A DNA stretch of 64,000 bases from Glycomyces lechevalierae (GTDB lineage: Bacteria > Actinomycetota > Actinomycetes > Mycobacteriales > Micromonosporaceae), in assembly GCF_027622945.1 (NCBI RefSeq), contig NZ_JAPZVQ010000012.1, forward strand, positions 1-64,000. Reading direction: 5' to 3'. Position 1 is the stretch's first letter, and every line of letters starts with the position of its first letter. Below the pieces are notes generated by a model. It had not been told where the DNA came from and did no database searches. It was given only the letters and a program-made list of their open reading frames with translations. Below are positions 36,910 to 45,038 of this stretch, piece after piece. The position numbers and the translations under genes are program-made.

Positions 36910-38499
36910 ATGAGCCTCCACCAGAAGACCGGTCCCGCAACGGCCGAGCGCGTCCTGTGGCGCGGCGGCCGCGTGCTCAGTCCGACGAGTCCCGCCGCGA
37001 CGGCCCTGCTCAGCGTCGACGGCCGCATCGAGTGGGTCGGCCCCGAGGCCGACGCGCCCGCCGCCGACCGCATCGAAGACCTCGGCGGCGGGCTCGTGAC
37101 GCCCGCGTTCGTCGACTCCCACGTGCACCTCACCGGCACCGGCGCGGCCCTCGCGGGCCTGCACTTCGCCGCCGACCGCTCCGCCGCGGCCGTCCTCGAG
37201 CACCTGGACGACTTCGCGCGCACCACCCCCGCCGACGCGCTGATCCTCGCCGGCGGCTGGGACGAGACCACCTGGGACGACCCGGCGCTGCCCACCGGCG
37301 AGGCCGTCGACAAGGCCGCCGGCGGCCGCCTGGCCTACCTCTCGCGCGCCTGCGGGCACACCGGGATCGCCACGCCACGCCTCCTCGCCGAGCACCCCGA
37401 ACTCGCCGAGCACGACGGCTACGACCCCTCCGGCGTGCTCACCCGCGCCGCCCACAAAGCCGCCCGCGCCACTCTCGCCGCCCGCATCCCGGTCTCCCAG
37501 CGCCTCGCGCTCGCCGAGCACGCCCTCGCCCAGGCCGCCCGCCGCGGCATCGCCGCCGTCGTCGAGCACTTCATCCCCGTCGCCGCCGACCCCTTGGGGG
37601 AGAAGGAGTTCCAAGGCCTGGTCGAACTCGGGCAGCAGCCCGGCAACCCGTCCGTGCACGGCTGGTGGGGCGAGCTGCGGGCCGCCGCCAAGGCCCGCGA
37701 CCTCGGCGCCCACGGCTGCGGCGGCGACCTCTCCGCCGACGGCTCCCTCGGGGCCCGCACCGCGTTCCTGCGCGAGCCCTACCGCGACGCCGACACGCTC
37801 GGCGCCGAGTACCTGACCGCCGACGACGTCGCCGCGCACCTCCTCGACTGCCACGAGGCGGGCCTGCCCGCCGCGTTCCACGCCATCGGCGACGGCGCGA
37901 TCGCCAACGTCCTCGACGGCCTCGACGCGGTCGAACCCGTGCTCGGCCTCGACGCGATCCGCCATGCCCGCCACCGGATCGAGCACGCCGAGCTCCTCGA
38001 CGCCGCGCTTATCGCCCGCATGGTCCACCACGGCGTGCACGCCTCCGTGCAGCCCGCGTTCGACGCCGCCTGGGGCGGCCCCGACGGCATGTACGCCACC
38101 CGGCTCGGGCGCGAGCGGGCCCTCGCCACGAACCCGTTCTCGAAGCTCGCCGGCGTCGGCGTCCCCCTCGCCTTCGGATCCGACTCCCCGGTGACCGCAC
38201 TGGACCCCTGGGGCGGCGTGAGAGCCGCCGTGCGCCACCGCAACCCGGTCTCGCGGCTCCCGATGGCCGCGGCGTTCACCGCGGCCACCAGGGGCGGCTG
38301 GAGGGCCCTCGGCGTCGACGACGCCGGGTCGCTCGTGCCGCACACGCGCGCGAATTTCACCGTGTGGGAGCTCACGGACGGGGGACTTCCCGATCTGAGT
38401 GACCCCGGCGTCCCCGATCCGAAGTGCGCCATGACCGTCGCCGACGGCGCCCTGATCTGGTCGGCCGCCTGGCCAGCGCCGACTCCGCGGCCGTCCTGA
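36910..38499 (+). CDS. amidohydrolase family protein (YtcJ-like)
   Basis: A 529-aa metal-dependent amidohydrolase of the Amidohydro_3 (YtcJ) group. The N-terminal beta sandwich is followed by the metal motif DSHVHLTGTG (about 74-83). Further ligands are in AFHAIGDGAI, HRIEHAELLD and FGSDSPVTALDPW. Length is normal. A GGAGG site is close to the ATG, 13 bp after the ABC operon, so read-through is likely. Substrate unknown; members hydrolyse amides, imides or N-acyl compounds. Confidence 0.9.
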   Translation: MSLHQKTGPATAERVLWRGGRVLSPTSPAATALLSVDGRIEWVGPEADAPAADRIEDLGGGLVTPAFVDSHVHLTGTGAALAGLHFAADRSAAAVLEHLDDFARTTPADALILAGGWDETTWDDPALPTGEAVDKAAGGRLAYLSRACGHTGIATPRLLAEHPELAEHDGYDPSGVLTRAAHKAARATLAARIPVSQRLALAEHALAQAARRGIAAVVEHFIPVAADPLGEKEFQGLVELGQQPGNPSVHGWWGELRAAAKARDLGAHGCGGDLSADGSLGARTAFLREPYRDADTLGAEYLTADDVAAHLLDCHEAGLPAAFHAIGDGAIANVLDGLDAVEPVLGLDAIRHARHRIEHAELLDAALIARMVHHGVHASVQPAFDAAWGGPDGMYATRLGRERALATNPFSKLAGVGVPLAFGSDSPVTALDPWGGVRAAVRHRNPVSRLPMAAAFTAATRGGWRALGVDDAGSLVPHTRANFTVWELTDGGLPDLSDPGVPDPKCAMTVADGALIWSAAWPAPTPRPS

Positions 38500-38569
38500 C
38501 GCGAGAAAATTTGTGGGACCAAAATTCCGACCCGGTTGACGCCATCGGCGCAGTTTGGCTTACGGTGGT

Positions 38570-38909
38570 CTGGTCCTCGGCGGACGACCGGAAACGGAAG
38601 CCCGCCGAACGTCGGGGGCGACTCGACTTGCTTTGCTCCCACGCAGACTGGACAAGGTGGCAGCGCGGCCGCACTGCTACCGGCGGCCAGGTCCAGATCG
38701 CGGGGGTCGGCGGAGGAAGGCGAGCCGGTCGCCGGTGGTGGACCCGCAGCAGACGCAGGAGATCCCTAGACAACAGCTCGTAGACGCTCAGCCAGACGGG
38801 TGCGAGTTGGTCCGAAGATCACCAGCCGACGCGGCAGGGGACACCGGCCGTACAGGGACTGGGAGAAACCCGTGCGAGGGGCGTAGCCGGACACAGCTAC
38901 GCCCCTTTG
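38570..38909 (+). ncRNA. candidate structured non-coding RNA or leader RNA
   Basis: A transcript of about 340 nt is bracketed by a promoter-like sequence and a terminator. A 5' hairpin (about 38579-38610) has a CGGCGG/CCGCCG stem enclosing CCG-GAAA-CGG. A second hairpin (about 38656-38681) has GGTGGCAG pairing CTGCTACC with an inner GCGGCCGC palindrome. It does not match RNase P, tmRNA, SRP RNA or the common riboswitch consensus sequences that were compared by eye. It could be a stand-alone RNA or a cis-regulator of lnt. Confidence 0.4.
38877..38909 (+). terminator. intrinsic terminator upstream of lnt
   Basis: An 11-bp stem (AGGGGCGTAGC / GCTACGCCCCT) with an 8-nt loop, followed by TT. It ends whatever is transcribed from the preceding 300 bp. 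Confidence 0.75.
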
Positions 38910-39009
38910 CCGTACCCGCAGTACGCTAGACCCCCGAAGGCGAGGGCCCCTCGCCACAGGCCGCCGCGCGCGGCCCAGCAGCACCGCGTACCAGCGAGGA
39001 GTGCCCTAC

Positions 39010-40671
39010 TTGAGCACCGTGATCGACGACGACCGCGACGCCGCCCCGACCCTCGAGGCCGCGCCCCCGGCGACCAAGCGCCGCACGCTCGTGCTGACGG
39101 ACTCCCCGCTCGGCCGCCGCCTCACCCTCCCCGCCGCGCTCGTCCTCGCCGTCGCCTCCGGCCTGCTCGCCGTGCTCGCGTTCCCGCCCTACGGCGCCTG
39201 GCCGCTCGCGGCCGTCTCCGTCGCCGGTCTCGGCGCCGCCGTCCACCGCCGCCGCCTGCGCGGCGGCCTCGGCGTCGGCTTCGTCTACGGCATGGCGTTC
39301 TTCCTGCCCCTCCTCGCCTGGTCCTCCACGCAGGTCGGGCAGTGGCCGTGGCTGTTCCTGTGCGGCCTCGAAGCGCTCGGCATGGGCCTGCTGGGCATGG
39401 GCCTCGCGGCCTGCTCGCGCCTCATCGACTCGCACCGCTGGATCTGGGCGCCCCTGACCGGCGCCGCGTGGGTCGCCGAAGAGGCCCTGCGCTCGCGCCA
39501 GCCCTTCGGCGGCTTCCCCTGGGGCAACCTCGCCTTCAGCCAGGCCGACGCGCCGACGGCCGCCGCGATCTGGCTCGGCGGCGCGCCCTTCCTGAGCTTC
39601 ATCGTCGCCCTCTCGGGCGGTTTCCTCCTCGCCGCCGGATTCGCGATCGTCACACGCCGCACGGCCGGTATCCGCAAGGCCGTCGCGTTCACCGCTGCCG
39701 CCGCGCTGACCGCGCTGGCGCCCCTGGCGCTGCCGATCGGCTCGACCGCGCCGAACGGCGAGACCATCAACGTCGCCGTCGTCCAAGGCAACGTCCCGCG
39801 CCTGGGCCTGGGCTTCAACGAGCAGCGCATGGCCGTCCTCGACAACCACGTGCAGGCCACCCTCGACCTCGCCGACGCCGTCAACGAAGGCCGCGCCGAC
39901 CGCCCCGACCTCGTCGTGTGGCCCGAGAACGCCTCCGACATCGACCCGATCCAGAACGACGACGCCTACCTCGCCATCAGCGGGGCCGCCGCCGCCATCG
40001 GGGCGCCCATCGTCCTCGGCGGCATCGTCAACAACGAGGACGGCACCCGCTCCAACATGACCATCGTCTGGGACCCCGAAGCCGGCCCGGTCTACATGTA
40101 CTCCAAGCGCCACCCGGTGCCCTTCGCCGAATACGTGCCCTACAAGGACTTCTTCAGCACCGTCGCCGGCTGGATCGACCCGCGCATGTCCGAGGGCCTC
40201 GACAACGTCGCCGGGTTCGAGCACGGCCAGAACCCCGGCATCGTCAAGGTCGGCGACCTGACCCTCACCGGCCTCATCTGCTTCGAGATCGCCTTCGACG
40301 CCGAGACCCGCGCCTCCGTCCTCGACGGCGCCCAGCTCATGGCCGTGGGCACCAACAACGCCACGTTCGACACCAACGAGGCCCAGCAGCAGCTCGCCAT
40401 GGTCCAACTGCGGTCCATCGAGCACGCCCGCGACGGCCTCATGGCCTCCACCGTCGGCGTCTCCGGGTTCACCGACCACACCGGCGAGGTCTCCCAGGCG
40501 ACCGAGTTCAACACCGCCGCCGTCATCCAATCGGACCTCACCCTGTCCGACCGCTCGACTCCGGCCTCCACAGTGGGTATCCTTCCTGAAGCGGTCCTCA
40601 CCGGAGCGGCACTGGTGGCCCTGGCCTGCGCCTTCTTGATCAACTTCAAGCACCGCCGCAGCCAGACCTAG
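39010..40671 (+). CDS. lnt: apolipoprotein N-acyltransferase Lnt
   Basis: A 553-aa integral membrane enzyme that adds the third acyl chain to lipoproteins. About six to eight helices in the first 240 residues are followed by an extracytoplasmic nitrilase-like domain. The catalytic triad is visible as E306 (VVWPEN), K366 (MYSKRHPVPFAEYVP) and C424 (LICFEIAF). A last helix lies near the C-terminus. TTG at 39010 was chosen because GAGGAG lies 8 nt upstream; the alternative GTG at 39001 overlaps that site. ppm follows 12 bp downstream. Confidence 0.93.
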   Translation: MSTVIDDDRDAAPTLEAAPPATKRRTLVLTDSPLGRRLTLPAALVLAVASGLLAVLAFPPYGAWPLAAVSVAGLGAAVHRRRLRGGLGVGFVYGMAFFLPLLAWSSTQVGQWPWLFLCGLEALGMGLLGMGLAACSRLIDSHRWIWAPLTGAAWVAEEALRSRQPFGGFPWGNLAFSQADAPTAAAIWLGGAPFLSFIVALSGGFLLAAGFAIVTRRTAGIRKAVAFTAAAALTALAPLALPIGSTAPNGETINVAVVQGNVPRLGLGFNEQRMAVLDNHVQATLDLADAVNEGRADRPDLVVWPENASDIDPIQNDDAYLAISGAAAAIGAPIVLGGIVNNEDGTRSNMTIVWDPEAGPVYMYSKRHPVPFAEYVPYKDFFSTVAGWIDPRMSEGLDNVAGFEHGQNPGIVKVGDLTLTGLICFEIAFDAETRASVLDGAQLMAVGTNNATFDTNEAQQQLAMVQLRSIEHARDGLMASTVGVSGFTDHTGEVSQATEFNTAAVIQSDLTLSDRSTPASTVGILPEAVLTGAALVALACAFLINFKHRRSQT

Positions 40672-40683
40672 AAAGCCGAAGCC

Positions 40684-41475
40684 ATGAGCCAGACACCGGA
40701 CCGGGGCCCCGCCGGCAACGACACCAGTCCGGCCATCGTGGCCATTCCGACGTACAACGAACGCGACAACATCGAGACCACCGTCGCCGCCGCCCTCGCC
40801 GGATGCGACCGCATCGACATCCTCATCGTCGACGACTCCTCACCGGACGGCACCGGCGAGATCGCCGACGCGCTCGCCGCCGCCGAGCCCCGCGTCCACG
40901 TCCTCCACCGGGCCGAGAAGCAGGGCCTCGGCGCGGCCTACCTCGCCGCGTTCGACTGGGCCACCCGCCACGGCTACCGCACCGTCGTCGAGATGGACGC
41001 CGACGGCTCCCACGACCCCGCCGACCTGCCCCGCCTCCTCGCCGCCCTCGACGACGGCGCCGACGTCGCCATCGGCTCCCGCTACATCCCCGGCGGCGCC
41101 GTCCGCAACTGGGCCCTCCACCGCCTCGCCCTCTCGCGCGGCGCCGGCGTCTTCACCCGCGCCATGCTCGGCCTGCGCGTCAAGGACGTCACCGCCGGCT
41201 ACCGCGCCTACCGCCTCGACGGCCTCCACAAACTCCAGCTCGACACCGTCAACTCCGTCGGCTACTGCTTCCAGATCGACCTCACCTGGCGCGCCGTCAA
41301 AGCCGGCTTCGACATCCGCGAGGTTCCCATCGTCTTCACCGAGCGCCGCGCCGGCGCCTCCAAGATGAGCGGCGCCATCACCGTTGAAGCCCTTTGGAAC
41401 GTGAGCCGCTGGGGCCTCGCCCACCGCGCACGCCAACTCAAGAGCGCCCTGCGGCGTGGCAGAATCGAAGGGTGA
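40684..41475 (+). CDS. ppm1: polyprenol-phosphate mannose synthase (Ppm)
   Basis: A 263-aa GT2 glycosyltransferase that transfers mannose from GDP-mannose to polyprenyl phosphate, the donor for protein and lipoglycan mannosylation. It has IPTYNERDNIE, VDDSSPDGTG, EMDADGSHDP (metal-binding DxD region) and GSRYIPGGAVRNW. Only the synthase domain is present; Lnt is a separate upstream gene rather than fused as in M. tuberculosis Ppm1. Its TGA overlaps the GTG of fxsA. Confidence 0.93.
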   Translation: MSQTPDRGPAGNDTSPAIVAIPTYNERDNIETTVAAALAGCDRIDILIVDDSSPDGTGEIADALAAAEPRVHVLHRAEKQGLGAAYLAAFDWATRHGYRTVVEMDADGSHDPADLPRLLAALDDGADVAIGSRYIPGGAVRNWALHRLALSRGAGVFTRAMLGLRVKDVTAGYRAYRLDGLHKLQLDTVNSVGYCFQIDLTWRAVKAGFDIREVPIVFTERRAGASKMSGAITVEALWNVSRWGLAHRARQLKSALRRGRIEG

Positions 41476-42017
41476 CGTACCAGCAGCCGCCCGCGGCGCC
41501 CAAACGCGCACCGTTCGCCTTCCGGCTCGCGCTGGCCATCTGGGTCATCGCCGAGGCCGCCGCGTTCTTCGGCCTGGCCTACCTCATCGGCTTCTTCTAC
41601 ACGATCCTCATCGCCGTCGGCACCACCGTGCTCGGCGTGGCCCTCGTGACGAACGCGGGCAAGAAGTCCTTCCGGTCCGCCCGCGACTACCTCAACTCCG
41701 GCGGCGACCCCTCCCGGGAGCTCCCGAACGGGTACGCGATCGCCGGGGCCCTGTGCCTCATCATCCCCGGGTTCGTCACCGACCTCATCGGCCTGCTGCT
41801 GCTCTTCCCGCCCACGCGCCTGCTCTTCCGCGGCCTCGGCCGCTGGATCGCCGCGAGCGCCCCCGTGATGCGCTTCGGCGGCGGGGACGTCATCGACGGC
41901 GAAGTGATCGACGAGCGCAGCGCGGACGACATGCGGACAGGCGATTGGGATCCGGACGCGCCGGTCAAGTACGGGGACACGAAAAACGGGCCCAGGTCCA
42001 TCGACCCGGGCCCGTGA
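41472..42017 (+). CDS. fxsA: FxsA family membrane protein
   Basis: A 181-aa FxsA-like protein. Hydrophobic helices lie at about 17-55 and 88-112, and the family core is ELPNGYAIAGALCLIIPGFVTDLIGLLLLFPPTRLLFR. A disordered acidic tail follows. GTG at 41472 overlaps the ppm stop codon (GTGA). E. coli FxsA relieves phage T7 exclusion by F; the role here is unknown. The end of the coding sequence overlaps the terminator of convergent rbpA. Confidence 0.9.
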   Translation: MTYQQPPAAPKRAPFAFRLALAIWVIAEAAAFFGLAYLIGFFYTILIAVGTTVLGVALVTNAGKKSFRSARDYLNSGGDPSRELPNGYAIAGALCLIIPGFVTDLIGLLLLFPPTRLLFRGLGRWIAASAPVMRFGGGDVIDGEVIDERSADDMRTGDWDPDAPVKYGDTKNGPRSIDPGP

Positions 42018-42020
42018 AAA
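41985..42020 (-). terminator. rbpA terminator overlapping the end of fxsA
   Basis: ACGGGCCCAGGT and ACCCGGGCCCGT form a nearly perfect 12-bp stem flanked by A runs on the plus strand. On the minus strand it ends in TTTTT, so it terminates rbpA. It lies within the last codons of fxsA. Confidence 0.75.
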
Positions 42021-42041
42021 ACTCAGCCGTTATCAGCGTTT

Positions 42042-42103
42042 GACCGCGCTTCTTTGAAGCTCGCTAGCGCTCGACCGCGCTACCTTGCAGCTCGCTAGCG
42101 CTC
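42042..42103. repeat. tandem 31-bp duplication across the rbpA stop codon
   Basis: Units 42042-42072 and 42073-42103 match except at a few internal positions (GACCGCGCT...AGCTCGCTAGCGCTC). The second unit contains the rbpA stop codon and its last codons, so on the minus strand the end of rbpA is copied once downstream. Confidence 0.9.
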
Positions 42104-42436
42104 GCCGCGGCGGGCGCGCATCTCCTGCAGGCGCTCGTCGAGGATCTCCTCGAGCTCCTCCATCGAGCGGCGCTCCAGCAGCATGTCCCAGTGGGTGCGC
42201 GGCGGCTTGACCTTCTTGGTCTCCGGCTCCTCGCCGTCCACCAGCTTGGCCGTGGAACCGTCGAGACGGCACTCCCACGTCAACGGGATCTCCGCTTCGA
42301 CCGCGAACGGCACCTCGAAGCGGTGCCCCTGCGGGCAGACGTAATCGCGGGTCTGGCGCGGCGCCAGCTCCGTGTTGCGGTCCGATTCGTAGCTGACGGC
42401 GCCGAGACGGGAGCCCCTCAGCATTCTGTCGCCCAT
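42095..42436 (-). CDS. rbpA: RNA polymerase-binding protein RbpA
   Basis: A 113-aa actinobacterial transcription factor that binds the sigma factor and stabilises open complexes. It starts MGDRMLRGSRLGAVSYESDRN (basic linker and N-terminal tail). The zinc-type core domain is YVCPQGHRFEVPFAVEAEIPLTWECRLDG, and the sigma-interacting domain is PPRTHWDMLLERRSMEELEEILDERL. The ATG at 42436 has AGGGGAA upstream. It is convergent with the lnt-ppm-fxsA operon, a conserved actinobacterial neighbourhood. Confidence 0.96.
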   Translation of the reverse strand: MGDRMLRGSRLGAVSYESDRNTELAPRQTRDYVCPQGHRFEVPFAVEAEIPLTWECRLDGSTAKLVDGEEPETKKVKPPRTHWDMLLERRSMEELEEILDERLQEMRARRGER

Positions 42437-42917
42437 GTTCCCCTGCACTTCCTCTGGAGCATTCGCTCTGCCACACGCAGCCGACCCGGTCAGCCTGGGC
42501 CGGCGCATCAGTCCCCAGCCGATCACGCCGATTCCTGGGGTTTTCGCTTCGTACAACGCCCGGACGCGGCCGGATCCTTCCCGGCATCGCCGTTCCCAGG
42601 CGCCGCGCTCGCGTTGCGGACCCCCAAGTGTGGCCCGGCGCTCGTGCGGCCGCCCACGGACGTCCCCTTGAAGTGTGACACAACACCGGCCCGGATCCGC
42701 GCGCCCGAGCACGTGAGATGCCGCTCGTCCCCTTCATGGCCGGACATCACCGGAGGCAAACGCCGTCCACCACCTTCCGGTTACACCGGGGCGTACCGGG
42801 CGCGGGCGGCCGGTGAACGCCGATCGGGTCGCATCAAGGGTGGACGCGCCCAGTAGGGTGTGCATCAGGCTAGACGCGTCAACGGCTCGCAAGCGTCGCC
42901 GAGAGGGAGTATTCAAA
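42437..42917. other. divergent regulatory region between rbpA and the Hsp70-like gene
   Basis: 481 bp with no convincing gene on either strand. TAGGGT at 42854-42859 is a candidate -10 for the Hsp70-like gene (about 52-nt leader). No clear SigR-type promoter (GGAAT, 18 nt, GTT) was found for rbpA by eye. Confidence 0.5.
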
Positions 42918-44270
42918 ATGCACGTGCTGGGAATCGACTTCGGAACCTCGAACACCGTTGCGGTTCTGCGTTCGGCCGACGGACGCGTACGACCCCTGCT
43001 GTTCGACGGCGCCCCGATCCTGCCCTCGGCGGTGTACTACAACTCCGACGGCCGCATGCTCGTCGGCCGCGACGCCGAGCGCAACGCCCGCATGGACCCC
43101 GCCCGCTTCGAACCCAACCCGAAGCGCCGCATCGACGACGGGTCCCTGTTCCTCGGCACCTCCGAGATCCCCGTGCCCCAGGTCTTCGCGTACGTCCTGC
43201 AGCAGGTCGCCCTCGAGGCCCAGCGCCAGGCCGGCCAGATGCCCGGCCAGGTCCGCCTCACCCACCCCGCCCGCTGGGGCGAGCGCCGCCGCGCCATCCT
43301 CGTCGACGCCGCGCGCCTCGCCGGCCTCCCGACCCCGCAGCTCATCCCCGAGCCCGTGGCCGCGGCCTCCTACTTCACCTCCGTGCTCGGCACCGCCGTC
43401 CCGCCCGGGCGCTCGCTCGCCATCTACGACCTCGGCGGCGGCACCTTCGACGCCACCGTCGTGCGCCGCACCCAGACCGGCTTCGAAGTCCTCGCTGAAG
43501 AAGGCGTCGGCGACATCGGCGGCCTCGACTTCGACCACGGCATCGTCGAGCACCTCGGCAAGACCTACGGCAAGTCCCACCCCGCCGAGTGGCAGCGCCT
43601 CCTCACCCCCTCCGACGACCGCGACCGCCGCTACCGCCGCATGCTCTACGAAGACGTGCGTGGGGCCAAGGAGACCCTCTCGCGCACCGCGAGCGCCGAC
43701 ATCCACCTCCCCGCGCTCGAAGTCGACGCCCACCTCACCCGCGCCGAGTTCGAGGAGATCGCCCGCCCGCCCCTGGAGCGCACCGTCGACTGCCTCCAGC
43801 GCGCCATCCAGTCCGCCCGCATGAACCCCGCCGACCTCGTCGGCATCTTCCTCGTGGGCGGCTCCTCGCGCATCCCCGCGATCTCCCAGCTCATCCACTC
43901 CAAGCTGGGCGTCCCACCGCAGACCTTCGAGCAGCCCGAGACCGTCGTCGTCGAAGGCGCGGTGCGCGCCGCCTCCGGCCCGGCCCCCTCGGAGCAGCCG
44001 ATGACCCGCCCCACCTCGGGCGGCCCCGTCTCGCCCGCCGGGCACATGTCCGCGCCCCGCCCGCCCGTCCAGGCCCCGCAGATGCTGCCGCCCCAGACGG
44101 CCTACCAGCAGCCCGCCCCGGCCCCGCAGCCGGCGTATCAGCAGCCGCAGCAGCAGCTCCCGGCGAAGCGGCCCCTGACGCAGGAGCCGGCCGTCCTGGT
44201 GACCGGCGCGGCCGTCATCGTCCTGATCGTCATCTTCTTCGTGCTGCTCTCGACGATCCTCAACGGCTAG
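42918..44270 (+). CDS. Hsp70-like ATPase with C-terminal membrane anchor
   Basis: A 450-aa protein. The actin-fold nucleotide-binding domain of Hsp70 (residues 1 to about 355) has LGIDFGTSNTVAVL (phosphate 1), AIYDLGGGTFDATVV (phosphate 2) and FLVGGSSRIPAI (adenosine). The substrate-binding domain of DnaK is missing. It is replaced by a Pro/Gln-rich linker (about 365-425) and a C-terminal transmembrane helix (VLVTGAAVIVLIVIFFVLLSTIL). The ATG follows GAGGGAG. It is likely an inner-membrane ATPase rather than a classical chaperone; partner unknown. Confidence 0.88.
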   Translation: MHVLGIDFGTSNTVAVLRSADGRVRPLLFDGAPILPSAVYYNSDGRMLVGRDAERNARMDPARFEPNPKRRIDDGSLFLGTSEIPVPQVFAYVLQQVALEAQRQAGQMPGQVRLTHPARWGERRRAILVDAARLAGLPTPQLIPEPVAAASYFTSVLGTAVPPGRSLAIYDLGGGTFDATVVRRTQTGFEVLAEEGVGDIGGLDFDHGIVEHLGKTYGKSHPAEWQRLLTPSDDRDRRYRRMLYEDVRGAKETLSRTASADIHLPALEVDAHLTRAEFEEIARPPLERTVDCLQRAIQSARMNPADLVGIFLVGGSSRIPAISQLIHSKLGVPPQTFEQPETVVVEGAVRAASGPAPSEQPMTRPTSGGPVSPAGHMSAPRPPVQAPQMLPPQTAYQQPAPAPQPAYQQPQQQLPAKRPLTQEPAVLVTGAAVIVLIVIFFVLLSTILNG

Positions 44271-44834
44271 CTAGACGCCGTCGTGTTGGCGCACCGAGAA
44301 GCCGGCCCGGCGGTTGAGGTCGACGATCTGGCGGTCGAGCCAGTCGATCTCGGTCAAGTTCGTCGACCGGTGGATCTGCATGAGGCCCTTGCGGAACGGT
44401 GATTCGAGCCGTTCGGCCGGGATCGGCGCGCCCTGCTCGTCGAAGAACAGCTGCGCCGGCTGGTCGAGGAATTCGCGGCGGCGCGCGAGCACGAGTGCCT
44501 GCTCGCGCGGGTTCTCCAGGTGGTGGAGGAACGCGAGCAGCACGTACCACTTGTTGTCGTCGGTGACGAACCCCGGCTCGGGGTCGCGGAGCCACCGGCG
44601 CAGCTGGTCGGTGCCGATCTGGGTGATCTCGAGCATGTGGCGCGGGGCCGCGACCGACCCGGGCGCGGTGCGCCGGGTGAGGCACTGCGCGTCCTCGAGC
44701 TTCTTGATGGTCGGGTAGAGCGTCCCGTCGGCGATCGGCCGGACGTGCCCGGCGAGGCTGGCGACCCGGTTCTTGAGGTCGTAGCCGTGGAGCGGGAAGT
44801 CCCGCAGGAATCCGAGAATGGCCATCTTCAACAT
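44271..44834 (-). CDS. PadR-family transcriptional regulator
   Basis: A 187-aa regulator. The PadR winged helix is MLKMAILGFLRDFPLHGYDLKNRVA...GTLYPTIKKLEDAQCLTRR, followed by a Vir_C-like helical region (WLRDPEPGFVTDDNKWYVLLAFLHHL, PLARRREFL-like stretch). The ATG at 44834 has CATAAT 6 nt upstream, so translation may be leaderless. GATATATC palindromes and AT-rich sequence just upstream (about 44850-44870) are candidate self-operators. Stop codons of it and the Hsp70-like gene abut. Confidence 0.88.
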   Translation of the reverse strand: MLKMAILGFLRDFPLHGYDLKNRVASLAGHVRPIADGTLYPTIKKLEDAQCLTRRTAPGSVAAPRHMLEITQIGTDQLRRWLRDPEPGFVTDDNKWYVLLAFLHHLENPREQALVLARRREFLDQPAQLFFDEQGAPIPAERLESPFRKGLMQIHRSTNLTEIDWLDRQIVDLNRRAGFSVRQHDGV

Positions 44835-44970
44835 GCGTCCATTATGGCAGGTATAACAAGATATATCGACTCCGAGGTAGAAGACCTCGTTGTCAGTCAA
44901 CGGAATCGGCCGTCATCAAGCACGAGCACGGGCTGCGCCCGCGCACCCACCAAGAAGGACAGAGCACGGA

Positions 44971-45016
44971 AGAGCCTCCCGTTTTCCCTGCTCAGCAAGG
45001 GGAAACGGGAGGCTCT
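44971..45016 (-). terminator. terminator downstream of the 45039 gene
   Basis: AGAGCCTCCCGTTT and AAACGGGAGGCTCT form a 14-bp stem enclosing a smaller TTCCC/GGGAA pairing, 23 bp past the stop codon of the minus-strand gene. Confidence 0.7.
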
Positions 45017-45038
45017 TGGGTTCGCTCTCGAGGGGGAG

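Larger units (their letters stand above)
38500..39009 (+). other. 510-bp gap before lnt, containing the ncRNA candidate
   Basis: No convincing protein gene. Short plus-strand frames here lack ribosome-binding sites and family resemblance. The stretch holds a TTGACG...TACGGT promoter-like pair (38536-38566), several hairpins and an intrinsic terminator (38877-38909). TACGCT (38926-38931) and the GAGGAG site of lnt follow. Confidence 0.7.

Noticed and set aside
38570-38909. Possible RNase P RNA, tmRNA, cobalamin or c-di-AMP riboswitch
   Set aside because: Key conserved strings were looked for (GAGGAAAGTCCGG for RNase P, GCCACTG box for cobalamin) and not found; kept only as an unidentified RNA candidate.
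38555-38929. Plus-strand 124-codon frame before lnt
   Set aside because: No ribosome-binding site, Arg/Gly-rich chance composition, and it runs through the terminator hairpin at 38877-38909.
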